A stretch of DNA of 64,000 nucleotides from Hymenobacter latericoloratus. GTDB lineage: Bacteria > Bacteroidota > Bacteroidia > Cytophagales > Hymenobacteraceae. The notes under the pieces were generated by a model, which saw only the letters and a list, made by a program, of their open reading frames with translations, was not told the DNA's origin and ran no database searches. Positions within the stretch are counted from its first letter, which is position 1; each line of letters begins with the position of its first letter. Location of the stretch: positions 558,001-622,000 of the forward strand of contig NZ_JACHNV010000001.1 of NCBI RefSeq assembly GCF_014199535.1, given 5' to 3'. Made by a program: the position numbers and the translations under genes. Positions 52,222-60,078 of this stretch are shown here, piece after piece.

Positions 52222-53178
52222 ATGCTCTGCCGCTTACTACGCGCCCGTTACCAAACTCTTCTCGGGCTGGCGCTGCTGCTGCCCGGCTTTGCCTTCGGGC
52301 AAAACCTGCCGGCGGCCCTCCCGGATACCACCACCTACAACCCCGCCAATACACTGCTATGGCGGGTTTCCGGGCCCGGCGTGGCCGGGGCCTCCTACGT
52401 GTTCGGGACCATGCACGCGCTGTGCCCCGACGACGCAGCCATGCCCACCGAAATGGCCGCCGCCTTCCGGGAAACCCAGCAGCTGGTACTGGAGCTGGAC
52501 ATGGACGCGCCCGATTTCAATAAGCAGATGCGCCGGGCCGTGCAGCTGCCCTGGCCCAATAGCCTGCGCCGCGTACGGAAGCAGCGCGACTACCGGGTGG
52601 TGCGTAAGTTTTTCAAGTTCCGGCTGCATCAGCCCATTCTGCCGTTTATCCTCATGAAGCCCGCCTTTGTGGAGTCGTACGTGTACAGCACCTTGCTGCC
52701 GTGCACCCCGGTAAGCTACGAGGAGCAGTTGGTGCAGCTGGCCCAGCAGCAGCACAAGGAGCTGCTGGGGCTGGAAACCATTCAGCAGCAAATGGCCTCC
52801 TTGGACAGCATTTCCTACCCCCGGCAGATGCAGGCCCTCGTGAAAGCTATTCAGGAGTACGACACCTACGCGCCCCTGATGCAACAGATGGTAAGCGTGT
52901 ACCAGGCCCAGAACGTGGATGCCCTCTACCGTTTCGTGGTGGACCCCGCCCGCAACCCCGATCAGAGCGAGGTAGCCGACCTGGCCCAGCGCAACCAGAA
53001 CTGGATTCCGCAGATGAAAATTCTGCTGCAGAGCAAGCCTACTTTTTTCGCGGTAGGGGCCGGGCACCTGGGCGGCCGCACCGGTGTGCTGCAGCTGCTG
53101 CGCCAGCAGGGCTACCAGCTGGAGCCGGTACTGCTCTCGAGGGCCCCGGCGGCGCCGGGGCCTACCCCCGGACGGTAG
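52222..53178 (+). CDS. TraB/GumN family protein
   Basis: The 318-residue exported protein has the TraB/GumN (TIKI-like) motifs: SYVFGTMHALCPDD near the N-terminus (GTxH), QQLVLELDMDAPDF, and the C-terminal FFAVGAGHLGGRTGVLQLLR followed by QQGYQLEPV. Animal relatives (TIKI) are metalloproteases, which suggests a metal-dependent hydrolase, but bacterial activity is untested. The ATG at 52222 opens a good signal peptide (LLGLALLLPGFAFGQ); ATGs at 52147 and 52177 are alternatives. A strong terminator follows 30 bp after the stop. Confidence 0.87.
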   Translation: MLCRLLRARYQTLLGLALLLPGFAFGQNLPAALPDTTTYNPANTLLWRVSGPGVAGASYVFGTMHALCPDDAAMPTEMAAAFRETQQLVLELDMDAPDFNKQMRRAVQLPWPNSLRRVRKQRDYRVVRKFFKFRLHQPILPFILMKPAFVESYVYSTLLPCTPVSYEEQLVQLAQQQHKELLGLETIQQQMASLDSISYPRQMQALVKAIQEYDTYAPLMQQMVSVYQAQNVDALYRFVVDPARNPDQSEVADLAQRNQNWIPQMKILLQSKPTFFAVGAGHLGGRTGVLQLLRQQGYQLEPVLLSRAPAAPGPTPGR

Positions 53179-53210
53179 CTCAACCCCAACGGCCTCAATT
53201 CAGTAAGAGA

Positions 53211-53240
53211 AAAAGCCCGGCCACACCAGGCCGGGCTTTT
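53211..53240 (+). terminator. Terminator after the TraB/GumN gene
   Basis: A perfect 12-bp stem (AAAAGCCCGGCC and complement) with a 6-nt loop ends in TTTTG. It ends just before the start region of the next gene. Confidence 0.9.
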
Positions 53241-53262
53241 GTTGTCTTCTATGTTTACTGAA

Positions 53263-54600
53263 ATGAATCGGAATCTTGCGGGCCCGGCCCTGAGTCTGCT
53301 CACGTTGCTGGCGGCCTGCGGCGGGCCTTCGAAAGAGGAAAAGGCCGAGGCAGCGGCCACCACCCCCGCCGATACGGTTGCTACCCCCACGACCGCCGTA
53401 AACCTGCCCGCGCCCTACACCTCGGAATCGAAAACCAAGCGCAGCAAGGTAATTGGCTGGCCCCAGGGCAAAATGCCCACCGCCCCGGCCGGCTTCGTGG
53501 TAACCAAGTACGCCGATGGCTTCGAGAGCCCGCGCAATACCTACGTGCTACCCAACGGCGACATGCTGGTGGCCGAGTCGAACACCATCCCGAAAGACCC
53601 CAAGAAGAAGGTAGTAGCCGCCCTCGACCTCGACCCCTCCCGCTCATTGCGGGCCACCAGTGCCAACCGCATCACGCTGCTCCGCGACGCCGACAAAGAC
53701 GGCAAGCCCGAAGTGCGCGAAACGTTTCTGGCTGGTCTGAATCAGCCCTTCGGGATGCTGGTACTGGATAAATATTTCTACGTGGCCAACACCAACGGCG
53801 TGTGGCGCTACCCCTACCAGGTGGGCCAAACCAACATTGCGGGCCCGGGCCAAAAGATTCTGGACCTGCCGGCGGGCGGCTACAACAACCACTGGACCCG
53901 CAACCTGCTGGGTAGCCCCAACGGCGCTAAAATCTACGTGTCGGTGGGCTCGGCCTCGAACGTGGCGGAGCAGGGCATGGAGGTGGAGAAGCGGCGGGCC
54001 GATGTGCTGGAAATAAACCCCGACGGCTCGGGCGAGAAAGTGTACGCCGCCGGCCTGCGCAACCCCGTGGGCCTCGACTGGGCGCCGGGCACTCAAACCC
54101 TCTGGGCGGCCGTGAATGAGCGGGATGAGCTGGGCGACGAGCTAGTGCCCGACTACCTGACCAGCGTAAAGCCAGGAGCCTTTTACGGCTGGCCCTACGC
54201 CTATTTCGGTCAGCACGAAGACCCGCGCCGCAAAGGTGAGCGGCCCGATCTGGTGCAGAAAACCCTGGTGCCCGAGGTGCCGCTGGGGGCGCATACGGCT
54301 TCGCTCGGCTTGGCTTTTTATAAGGGCGAGGCTTTCCCGGCCCAGTACCGCAGCGGGGCCTTCATTGGGCAGCATGGCTCCTGGAACCGCTCGGAGTTTT
54401 CGGGCTACAAAGTGGTGTTCGTGCCCTTCAAGGACGGCAAACCCAGCGGGCCCATGCAGGATTTCCTGACCGGCTTCATTGCCAACGCCGCCGATAAGGA
54501 AGTGTACGGCCGCCCCGTGGGCATCACCTACCTGCCCGACGGCTCCCTGCTGGTGGCCGATGACGCCGCCGATACGCTCTGGCGCGTGGCCGCCCGGTAA
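53263..54600 (+). CDS. Sorbosone-dehydrogenase-like lipoprotein (PQQ-type propeller)
   Basis: The 445-residue lipoprotein has a lipobox (LTLLAAC, Cys19) and a short Ala/Thr linker. The six-bladed propeller is of the L-sorbosone/glucose dehydrogenase type: GFESPRNTYVLPNGDMLVAE, LRDADKDGKPEVRETFL, GLNQPFGMLVL, AAGLRNPVGLDWAPGTQTLW and GQHGSWNRSEFSGYKVVFVP. Such proteins oxidise sugars or aldehydes in the periplasm; cofactor and substrate are unproven. I prefer the ATG at 53263, which begins the signal peptide; an in-frame ATG at 53251 is equally possible. A perfect terminator follows the stop. Confidence 0.88.
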   Translation: MNRNLAGPALSLLTLLAACGGPSKEEKAEAAATTPADTVATPTTAVNLPAPYTSESKTKRSKVIGWPQGKMPTAPAGFVVTKYADGFESPRNTYVLPNGDMLVAESNTIPKDPKKKVVAALDLDPSRSLRATSANRITLLRDADKDGKPEVRETFLAGLNQPFGMLVLDKYFYVANTNGVWRYPYQVGQTNIAGPGQKILDLPAGGYNNHWTRNLLGSPNGAKIYVSVGSASNVAEQGMEVEKRRADVLEINPDGSGEKVYAAGLRNPVGLDWAPGTQTLWAAVNERDELGDELVPDYLTSVKPGAFYGWPYAYFGQHEDPRRKGERPDLVQKTLVPEVPLGAHTASLGLAFYKGEAFPAQYRSGAFIGQHGSWNRSEFSGYKVVFVPFKDGKPSGPMQDFLTGFIANAADKEVYGRPVGITYLPDGSLLVADDAADTLWRVAAR

Positions 54601-54616
54601 GCTTCCCGATCTGCTG

Positions 54617-54660
54617 AAAAGTAAACCCGCGCCCCGCAAACAGGCGCGGGTTTACTTTTT
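54617..54660 (+). terminator. Terminator after the sorbosone-dehydrogenase-like gene
   Basis: A perfect 17-bp stem (AAAAGTAAACCCGCGCC and complement) with a 9-nt loop and a trailing T-run, 16 bp after the stop. Confidence 0.92.
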
Positions 54661-54766
54661 GCTGGCAACCAAGCCGCGCAGCCGGAGTTTGCGCTGGCGG
54701 CTGCAGCTTGGGTAGGCAGGCCGGGCCGTGGGGTGTAACCCGCGGAAGCTGCTATGTTTGCGGCCT

Positions 54767-55435
54767 ATGAACAGGTTGTTGGCTACCCTGCGCCGCTGGC
54801 TGAACCAAGCCGCTCCCGGCTCGCGGCGGGTGCAATCGGTGCACAGTGGCATGCTGGAAATTACTTGGCAGGAGGGCCGGAAAGTGCTGAATACGGCGCA
54901 CGCCAATTACTCCTACGGCCCGTTGCACACGGTTATGCGCTACGGGCTGCTGTTCACGGAGCCCGCCACGGCCGGCGCCATTCTGGTACTGGGGCTGGGC
55001 GGCGGCTCGGTGGTGCAGGTGCTGCGCCAGGAGTACCAGGCTGCGGGCCCCATCACGGCCGTGGAGCTGGACCCGGTAGTTATCCGGGTGGCGGCGGAGG
55101 AGTTTGGCATTCGGCCTGATGATACCCTGCGCATTGTGTGCGCCGATGCCTTTGGATGGGTTGCCATGGCCCCGGCGGCCAGCTTCGGCCTCGTGGTGGT
55201 CGATTTGTTTATTGACCTGGCCCTGCCGGCTGGCTTGTACACGGCCGCTTTCTGGCAGCAGTTGTGGCGTTTGCTGCGGCCCGGGGGCTACGTGGTGTTT
55301 AACACGCTGCTCGGCACGGAGGTGTGGGTAGAAAGCCTGGAGGTGAGCTCTTACCTGGAGCAGTTGGGGTTTCAAGTGAAAGAAGCCGAAGTGGAAGAAT
55401 TTAACCGCCTGCTTATTCTGCGCAAGCCCAGGTAG
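54767..55435 (+). CDS. Spermidine-synthase-like methyltransferase-fold protein
   Basis: The 222-residue protein has the spermine/spermidine synthase fold: GPLHTVMRYGLLFTEP, the nucleotide-binding ILVLGLGGGSVVQVLRQEY, ITAVELDPVVIRVAAEEFGI, IVCADAFGWVA and the product loop LVVVDLFIDLALPAGLY. The length is short and the N-terminal domain is reduced, as in many orphan Bacteroidota members annotated as fused-MFS or methyltransferases. True polyamine synthesis is therefore doubtful. The ATG at 54767 is chosen; the upstream 13 codons are unconserved. Confidence 0.85.
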   Translation: MNRLLATLRRWLNQAAPGSRRVQSVHSGMLEITWQEGRKVLNTAHANYSYGPLHTVMRYGLLFTEPATAGAILVLGLGGGSVVQVLRQEYQAAGPITAVELDPVVIRVAAEEFGIRPDDTLRIVCADAFGWVAMAPAASFGLVVVDLFIDLALPAGLYTAAFWQQLWRLLRPGGYVVFNTLLGTEVWVESLEVSSYLEQLGFQVKEAEVEEFNRLLILRKPR

Positions 55436-55515
55436 GGTACGCAAGAGCTTGCGGCCCCAGGCAGGGTAGGGTTTTGCCGGGCAAGTGCTTTCTTTGCAGG
55501 CTCAACCCCCGCTCT

Positions 55516-56169
55516 ATGGAAATCCTGAAGCATCTCATCGACTTTGTTCTCCACCTCGATAAGCACTTAGCCGAAATCATTCAGGACTACGGTGCCTGGA
55601 CCTACGCCATCCTGTTCCTGATCATCTTCGTGGAAACGGGGGTAGTGGTGCTGCCCTTCCTGCCCGGCGACTCCCTGCTGTTTGCGGCGGGCTCCCTGGC
55701 AGCCCTGCCCGGCTCCCCGCTCAACGTCTGGACCATGATGGGGCTGCTGATTGTGGCGGCTGTGCTGGGCGACACGCTCAACTACCACATCGGCGACTAC
55801 CTGGGGCCGCGGGTGTTCCGCGAGAACTCCCGGTTTCTGAAGCGGGAGCACCTGGAGAAAACCCAGGCCTTTTACCAGAAACATGGCGCCAAAACCATTA
55901 TTCTGGCCCGCTTCATTCCCATTATCCGCACGTTCGCACCCTTTGTGGCCGGGGTAGGCACCATGAGCTACACCAAGTTTCTGTCGTACAACGTGGTGGG
56001 CGCGGTGCTGTGGGTGGTCCTGCTAACCGGCGCGGGCTATTTCTTCGGGCAGATTCCGATAGTTCAGAAAAATTTCTCCTTGGTTGTGCTGGCAATCATT
56101 GTGCTATCGGTGCTGCCGGCCGTGTTTGAGTTTATGAAGGGCCGCCGGGCCAGCCGGCCGGTTGCCTAG
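55516..56169 (+). CDS. DedA family membrane protein
   Basis: The 217-residue protein has the DedA/VTT layout: IFVETGVVVLPFLPGDSLLF (the conserved E-x-G-x9-PGD-S/T motif), GDTLNYHIGDYLGPRVF, and FYQKHGAKTIILARFIPIIR leading to TFAPFVAGVGTMSY. DedA proteins recycle or flip undecaprenyl phosphate or other lipids across the cytoplasmic membrane. All hallmark residues are intact. A strong terminator follows; aroE begins about 90 bp later. Confidence 0.93.
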   Translation: MEILKHLIDFVLHLDKHLAEIIQDYGAWTYAILFLIIFVETGVVVLPFLPGDSLLFAAGSLAALPGSPLNVWTMMGLLIVAAVLGDTLNYHIGDYLGPRVFRENSRFLKREHLEKTQAFYQKHGAKTIILARFIPIIRTFAPFVAGVGTMSYTKFLSYNVVGAVLWVVLLTGAGYFFGQIPIVQKNFSLVVLAIIVLSVLPAVFEFMKGRRASRPVA

Positions 56170-56191
56170 GCTGTCTTATTGAATAAATGAT

Positions 56192-56230
56192 AAAAACCGC
56201 TCGGCCTGATTTGGGGCCGAGCGGTTTTTT
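56192..56230 (+). terminator. Terminator after the DedA gene
   Basis: A perfect 15-bp stem (AAAAACCGCTCGGCC and complement) with an 8-nt loop and T-run, 23 bp after the stop. Confidence 0.92.
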
Positions 56231-56262
56231 GTTGTTGTTTACAAAGCAATTATCTGTGTCTT

Positions 56263-57006
56263 ATGCCCGAATTTGGACTTCTGGGACGTTCCCTCCGTCA
56301 CTCCTTTTCTCAAGCCTATTTCTCCCAGAAATTTCACAATCTGGACCTGGCTGATCATCGGTACGAGCTGTTCGAGCTAGCCACGCTGGACGAGCTGCCC
56401 GCCCTGCTGGCCCGGCACCCCGATCTGCGGGGCCTGAACGTGACTATTCCCTATAAAGAGCAGGTGTGGCCTTTCCTTAATGAAGTAGCGCCCTCCGCGG
56501 CCCGTGTGGGGGCGGTTAATGTCGTTGAGTTTCGGGAGGATGGGCAGCTGATTGGGCACAACACCGATTACCTGGGCTTCCGCGACTCGCTCCGTTCCTT
56601 TCTGCCTAAGGGCGGCCTCCCCAATGCCCGGGCCCTGATTCTGGGTAGTGGGGGGGCTTCCAAAGCTGTGGAAGTGGCTCTGCGGGAATTGGGGATTAGC
56701 TACTGGGTGGTATCGCGCAACCCGTTAGGCGCCGGCCTCACCTACCAGGACCTGACGCCGCAACTGCTGCAGGAGCACGCCCTCATCATCAATACCACCC
56801 CGCTGGGCACCACCCCGAACGTGGAGGAGTGTCCGCCCATTCCCTATCTGTACCTACGCGCGCACCACTACCTCTACGACCTCATTTATAACCCCACCGA
56901 AACCGAGTTTATGAAGCGCGGCGCCGCCGCCGGCGCCCAAACCAAAAACGGCTTCGAAATGCTCTGCCTCCAGGCCGAAGCCGCCTGGAAAATCTGGAAT
57001 CAGTAA
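56263..57006 (+). CDS. aroE: Shikimate dehydrogenase
   Basis: The enzyme reduces 3-dehydroshikimate to shikimate with NADPH in aromatic amino-acid synthesis. The 247-residue protein shows FGLLGRSLRHSFSQAYFSQK at the N-terminus, substrate-binding NVTIPYKE with the catalytic Lys, GAVNVV, HNTDYLGF with the paired Asp, and the NADP-loop ALILGSGGASKAV. It is slightly shorter than E. coli AroE (about 272). The C-terminal GFEMLCLQAEAAWKIW is intact. It is followed directly by a family-A repeat and converges on an outer-membrane receptor gene. Confidence 0.94.
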   Translation: MPEFGLLGRSLRHSFSQAYFSQKFHNLDLADHRYELFELATLDELPALLARHPDLRGLNVTIPYKEQVWPFLNEVAPSAARVGAVNVVEFREDGQLIGHNTDYLGFRDSLRSFLPKGGLPNARALILGSGGASKAVEVALRELGISYWVVSRNPLGAGLTYQDLTPQLLQEHALIINTTPLGTTPNVEECPPIPYLYLRAHHYLYDLIYNPTETEFMKRGAAAGAQTKNGFEMLCLQAEAAWKIWNQ

Positions 57007-57008
57007 AG

Positions 57009-57220
57009 CGGTGAGATGGTGAGGTAGGTGTCATGGCGAGGACGCAGGACGAAGCCATCCGTCCTTTCCTGAGTCCGAAGCCTGCTAACGTGACAAGCCC
57101 TTGACGTACGGTAGCGCCAAGGGCTTGTCACATTTCTGGGGGGGTGGTGCTGCGTGAAGGACGGATGGCTTCGCTTCGCTCGCCATGACACTCAGTCACC
57201 ATCTCGCCACCTCACTCTAC
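57009..57220. repeat. Palindromic repeat family A, CGTCC variant with inner hairpin
   Basis: The outer arms (57029-57066 and 57156-57190) start TGTCATGGCGAG and share GAAGCCATCCGTCCTT, with one unequal patch. Inside, GTGACAAGCCCTTG (57090-57103) and its exact complement (57118-57131) form a second hairpin. The borders are GGTGAGATGGTGAGG-like strings and their complement. The element fills the convergent spacer between aroE and the receptor gene. Confidence 0.85.
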
Positions 57221-57227
57221 TTCTCCG

Positions 57228-59708
57228 CTAGCCTCCCGTGTTGCTACCTTGCTTAGAGTCGTCGTTGCGGATGGTGCGGCGCTGGCGCTGGGCGCTGTTA
57301 TCGGCCTTGCCGAAGCGGTAGTTAAAGGCCAAGCGCACGGAGCGCTGGTACTGGTAAAAGCTGCCGACGCTGCGGAACTGGTCGGTGGTGGTGATATTGC
57401 GGAATTCGCGGCCGGGCGAGAGGAAGTTGTTGGCGCTCAGCGTTAGATCGGCTTTTTCCTGCCAGAGCATCCGCTTCAGGCCCAGGCCGTAGTACACGCC
57501 CCCGGAGTAGCGCGTCTGGAGCTGCACGCCGCCCGTCCAGAAACCGCCGTAGCCCTGCAGGGTGTAATGGGTTTTGAATTTCCACGAGGAGTTCAGGTTC
57601 ATAAACATCGAGGCCCGGCGGCTGGTGCGGTTGAGGGCCGTGCTGCGCAGCTGCGTGTAGTCGCCGCTGATGTTGCTGCTCACGTTCCAGTCTTTGGCAG
57701 GCTTCAGGGAACCGTAAAAGTTTAGGCCGTAGGTAGTGTTGGTAGCTAGGTTGCCGAAGGTGGTTTCGGAGCGGGCCAGCTCCTCGTTGTAGCGGTAGAA
57801 CTGCTCGATGGAGTTGCCGGTGCGCCGGGCGTAGGCCGACAGGTTCAGAGAGCTTTTCTCGCCGTAGGTACCGTAGCTTAGCTCGTAGCTGTCCGTCACC
57901 TCAGGACGCAGGTTAGGGTTGCCAAACTGAATGCTGCTGGGCGTCACCTGGTTTACGTAGGGGTTGAGATAGAATATGTGCGGGCGCTGGATGCGCCGCG
58001 AGTAGCTGAAACGCAGCGTCTGGCCTTCTTTTTTAAGCGTGCGGGTGGCGCTCAGGTTGGGCAGCACATTAAGGTAGTCATTCGAGAAGCGGCCGTTTTC
58101 GCCCTGAAACTCGCCGGCTATGCCCGTGCGCTCCAGGCGGGTGCCCAGGCTAAGCGTGTGCTTCTTGCCCCAGGCGAAATTATAGGTACCGTAGGCCGCC
58201 AGCACATTCTGCTGGTAGTCGAAGGCGTTGGAGCGGCGCGGGTTCCGCACAAACCCGTTGTGCTGGTCCGTGAGCAGGGTGTCCAGGGAGTAGTCGCTGG
58301 TTACGTGGCGCTGGATCAGCTTGGCCCCGGCTTCCAGCGTATTCTTCTCACCAAATGGGTGCGTGTAATCGGTCTGGACGGTGGTTTCGAGGTTGCGGGC
58401 CAGGTTGAGGCTCTGCTCCCGGTATTCCAGCGGGCCGCCCCGTAGCTCGGCAGCCCGGTACTGATCGAGGCGGTAGCTTTCGTCGGAGCGGTTGCGGGTG
58501 TGCTGGGCCAGTACGGCCCACTCCCGGCGGGGTTGGTTTTCCCCGAAGGTGCGGGTGTAGCCAGCGTTCAGGTCGTAGTTGCGGTTTTCGCCGCGCCTGG
58601 TAATGTCGCGGGTGTAAAGGGTGTCGAGCTGGGGCTGACCGCGGTACTGATTGAAAAAGTCCTGCGGCGAGCGGCTGCTGTAGAGGTTGCCGTTGCCGCT
58701 GAGCGTGAAGCTATGCTGGGCCGAGGGGTCGTAGGTAAGCTCTACCTGACCGTAGCCGCCGGTGCCCACATTGCGGGAGGTAGTGCGCTCCGTGAGCTGG
58801 CCCGTGGCGCCGCCCGGCAGGAAATCGGTGCGCTCGTTGTTGCTTGTATAGGGGTACACGTTGTGAAAGCCGCTGAGCTTGGTGCTTACCCCTATTTTGC
58901 CGCGCCGCGCGTTCAGGCTTCCGTTCAGGCCCTGGTTGCGGTTGCCCGTATTGGCTCCCAGGCTACCGTTCAGGCCCTGTAGGCTATTCTTTTTGAGCAC
59001 AATATTGATTACCCCGCCCGAGCCCTCGGCATCGTAGCGGGCCGAAGGAGCCGTTACTACCTCAATAGCCTTGATCTGGTCGGCCGGAATCTGCTTGAGG
59101 GCCTCCGCCAGATTGCCCGCGAGCATGGAAGACGGCTTGTTATTGATGAGGATGCGCACGTTGCCGGTGCCGCGCAGCTGGGGGTTGCCCTCCGCATCGA
59201 GGTTGACCAGGGGCGTTTTGCGCAGGATGTCGGCGGCCGTACCGCCGGCGTTGGTGGCGTCCTGGTCGGCGTTGTACACGAGGCGGTCGGGCTTGGTTTC
59301 GATGACGGGCCGCTCCCCGGTTACCGTCACCTCGCCCAGGTTTTGGGCGGCGGCCGGCAGCAGCAGCGCGCCCAGGTCCTGGGGCTGTTCTGTTATTGTC
59401 ACTGCTTTTACCTGCGTGCTGTAGCCCACAAAGCTGATTTGCAGCCGAAACGAGCCCGTAGGCAGGTCCGGTAGCGCAAACCGGCCCTGCGCGTCGCAGG
59501 TAGCCCCCGTCAAGGGGGTAGCACCGCTGGCGGGCAGCAGGGCCACGGTGGCATATTCCACCGGCTTTTGGGTGGCGGCATCTACTACCCGGCCAGTCAG
59601 GCGGCCCGGACCTTTAGTAGTGGCGGCAGGGGTAGGAGAGGTGGTTTGCGCCTGGGCTACAGGCGCGGCCAGTACGGCCAGCAGCAGCAGGGTAGCGGTA
59701 TGCTTCAT
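57228..59708 (-). CDS. Outer-membrane beta-barrel receptor with carboxypeptidase-regulatory domain (copy 1)
   Basis: The 826-residue protein has a signal peptide (MKHTATLLLLAVLAAPVAQA), a CarboxypepD_reg-like domain (about 35-125, GRLTGRVVDAATQKPVEYAT), a plug (VTVTGERPVIETKPDRLVYN, then RGTGNVRILINNKPS, SARYDAEGSGGVINIVLKKN) and a long barrel of the outer-membrane beta-barrel family found in Bacteroidota. The C-terminal 25 residues are basic and Gln/Arg-rich rather than a classic Phe-ended strand. The ligand is unknown. A paralog lies on the far side of the LytS/LytTR genes, and the shared upstream region with lytS carries paired TGGTTGA repeats. The ATG at 59708 opens the signal peptide. 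Confidence 0.88.
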   Translation of the reverse strand: MKHTATLLLLAVLAAPVAQAQTTSPTPAATTKGPGRLTGRVVDAATQKPVEYATVALLPASGATPLTGATCDAQGRFALPDLPTGSFRLQISFVGYSTQVKAVTITEQPQDLGALLLPAAAQNLGEVTVTGERPVIETKPDRLVYNADQDATNAGGTAADILRKTPLVNLDAEGNPQLRGTGNVRILINNKPSSMLAGNLAEALKQIPADQIKAIEVVTAPSARYDAEGSGGVINIVLKKNSLQGLNGSLGANTGNRNQGLNGSLNARRGKIGVSTKLSGFHNVYPYTSNNERTDFLPGGATGQLTERTTSRNVGTGGYGQVELTYDPSAQHSFTLSGNGNLYSSRSPQDFFNQYRGQPQLDTLYTRDITRRGENRNYDLNAGYTRTFGENQPRREWAVLAQHTRNRSDESYRLDQYRAAELRGGPLEYREQSLNLARNLETTVQTDYTHPFGEKNTLEAGAKLIQRHVTSDYSLDTLLTDQHNGFVRNPRRSNAFDYQQNVLAAYGTYNFAWGKKHTLSLGTRLERTGIAGEFQGENGRFSNDYLNVLPNLSATRTLKKEGQTLRFSYSRRIQRPHIFYLNPYVNQVTPSSIQFGNPNLRPEVTDSYELSYGTYGEKSSLNLSAYARRTGNSIEQFYRYNEELARSETTFGNLATNTTYGLNFYGSLKPAKDWNVSSNISGDYTQLRSTALNRTSRRASMFMNLNSSWKFKTHYTLQGYGGFWTGGVQLQTRYSGGVYYGLGLKRMLWQEKADLTLSANNFLSPGREFRNITTTDQFRSVGSFYQYQRSVRLAFNYRFGKADNSAQRQRRTIRNDDSKQGSNTGG

Positions 59709-59808
59709 GCGGGTATAGAAAGAAAGTAGATAATGCAGCCGGTAGTCGGGACGCAAGGCAGGAGCACGTAACAGAGCCTTGACTGATAAGAATGGTGGCA
59801 GAACGCTG

Positions 59809-59816
59809 CGAACCTA
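59809..59816 (-). promoter_or_regulatory. -7-like box for receptor copy 1
   Basis: On the minus strand this reads TAGGTTCG (TANNTTTG with one mismatch), about 93 bp before the receptor ATG. It lies 29 bp downstream of the nearer TGGTTGA repeat. The same TANNTTCG form is at the lytS side. Confidence 0.45.
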
Positions 59817-59845
59817 CGCGCTATTTTCTGCCTATCCCGCAGAAA

Positions 59846-59875
59846 TCAACCAACCTGGGAGTTTTCTTCAACCAA
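59846..59875 (-). promoter_or_regulatory. LytTR-type direct repeat pair facing receptor copy 1
   Basis: On the minus strand TTGGTTGA occurs twice, at 59846-59853 and 59868-59875, 22 bp apart (about two helical turns). LytTR regulators bind two direct repeats with this period. The pair mirrors the one on the lytS side. Confidence 0.6.
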
Positions 59876-59952
59876 TGACCTGGTACTGGTTTCTCAACCC
59901 GGGCACTGTAGCGGTGCGTCACGTCTCGTCTGCTCGTTGAAGCATGGTCAGC

Positions 59953-59973
59953 CGCGGGCAGAGGCTGCCCGCG
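59953..59973. other. Perfect GC-rich hairpin between the two repeat pairs
   Basis: CGCGGGCAG and its exact complement flank an AGG loop. It lies between the divergent control regions, 2 bp before the lytS-side repeats. Role unknown; it might insulate the two promoters. The rest of 59709-60078 holds only the control sites listed. Confidence 0.6.
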
Positions 59974-59975
59974 AG

Positions 59976-60003
59976 TGGTTGAATCTGGCGTGGCGTTGGT
60001 TGA
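59976..60003 (+). promoter_or_regulatory. LytTR-type direct repeat pair facing lytS
   Basis: TGGTTGA occurs at 59976-59982 and 59997-60003, 21 bp apart, in the orientation of lytS. The consensus over all four sites in this spacer is about RTKGGTTGAW. It ends 30 bp before a TACATTCG -7-like box. Confidence 0.6.
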
Positions 60004-60033
60004 AAAAGCAGTGCCGCTAGCGGGCTACCGTGC

Positions 60034-60041
60034 TACATTCG
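60034..60041 (+). promoter_or_regulatory. -7-like box for lytS
   Basis: TACATTCG matches TANNTTTG with one mismatch, 38 bp before the lytS ATG, with no -33 TTTG. Dependence on an activator bound at 59976-60003 would explain the missing -33 element. Confidence 0.45.
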
Positions 60042-60078
60042 CCAAGCTGCTTGTTCCACTACCCCCTGACTCCCGCGT

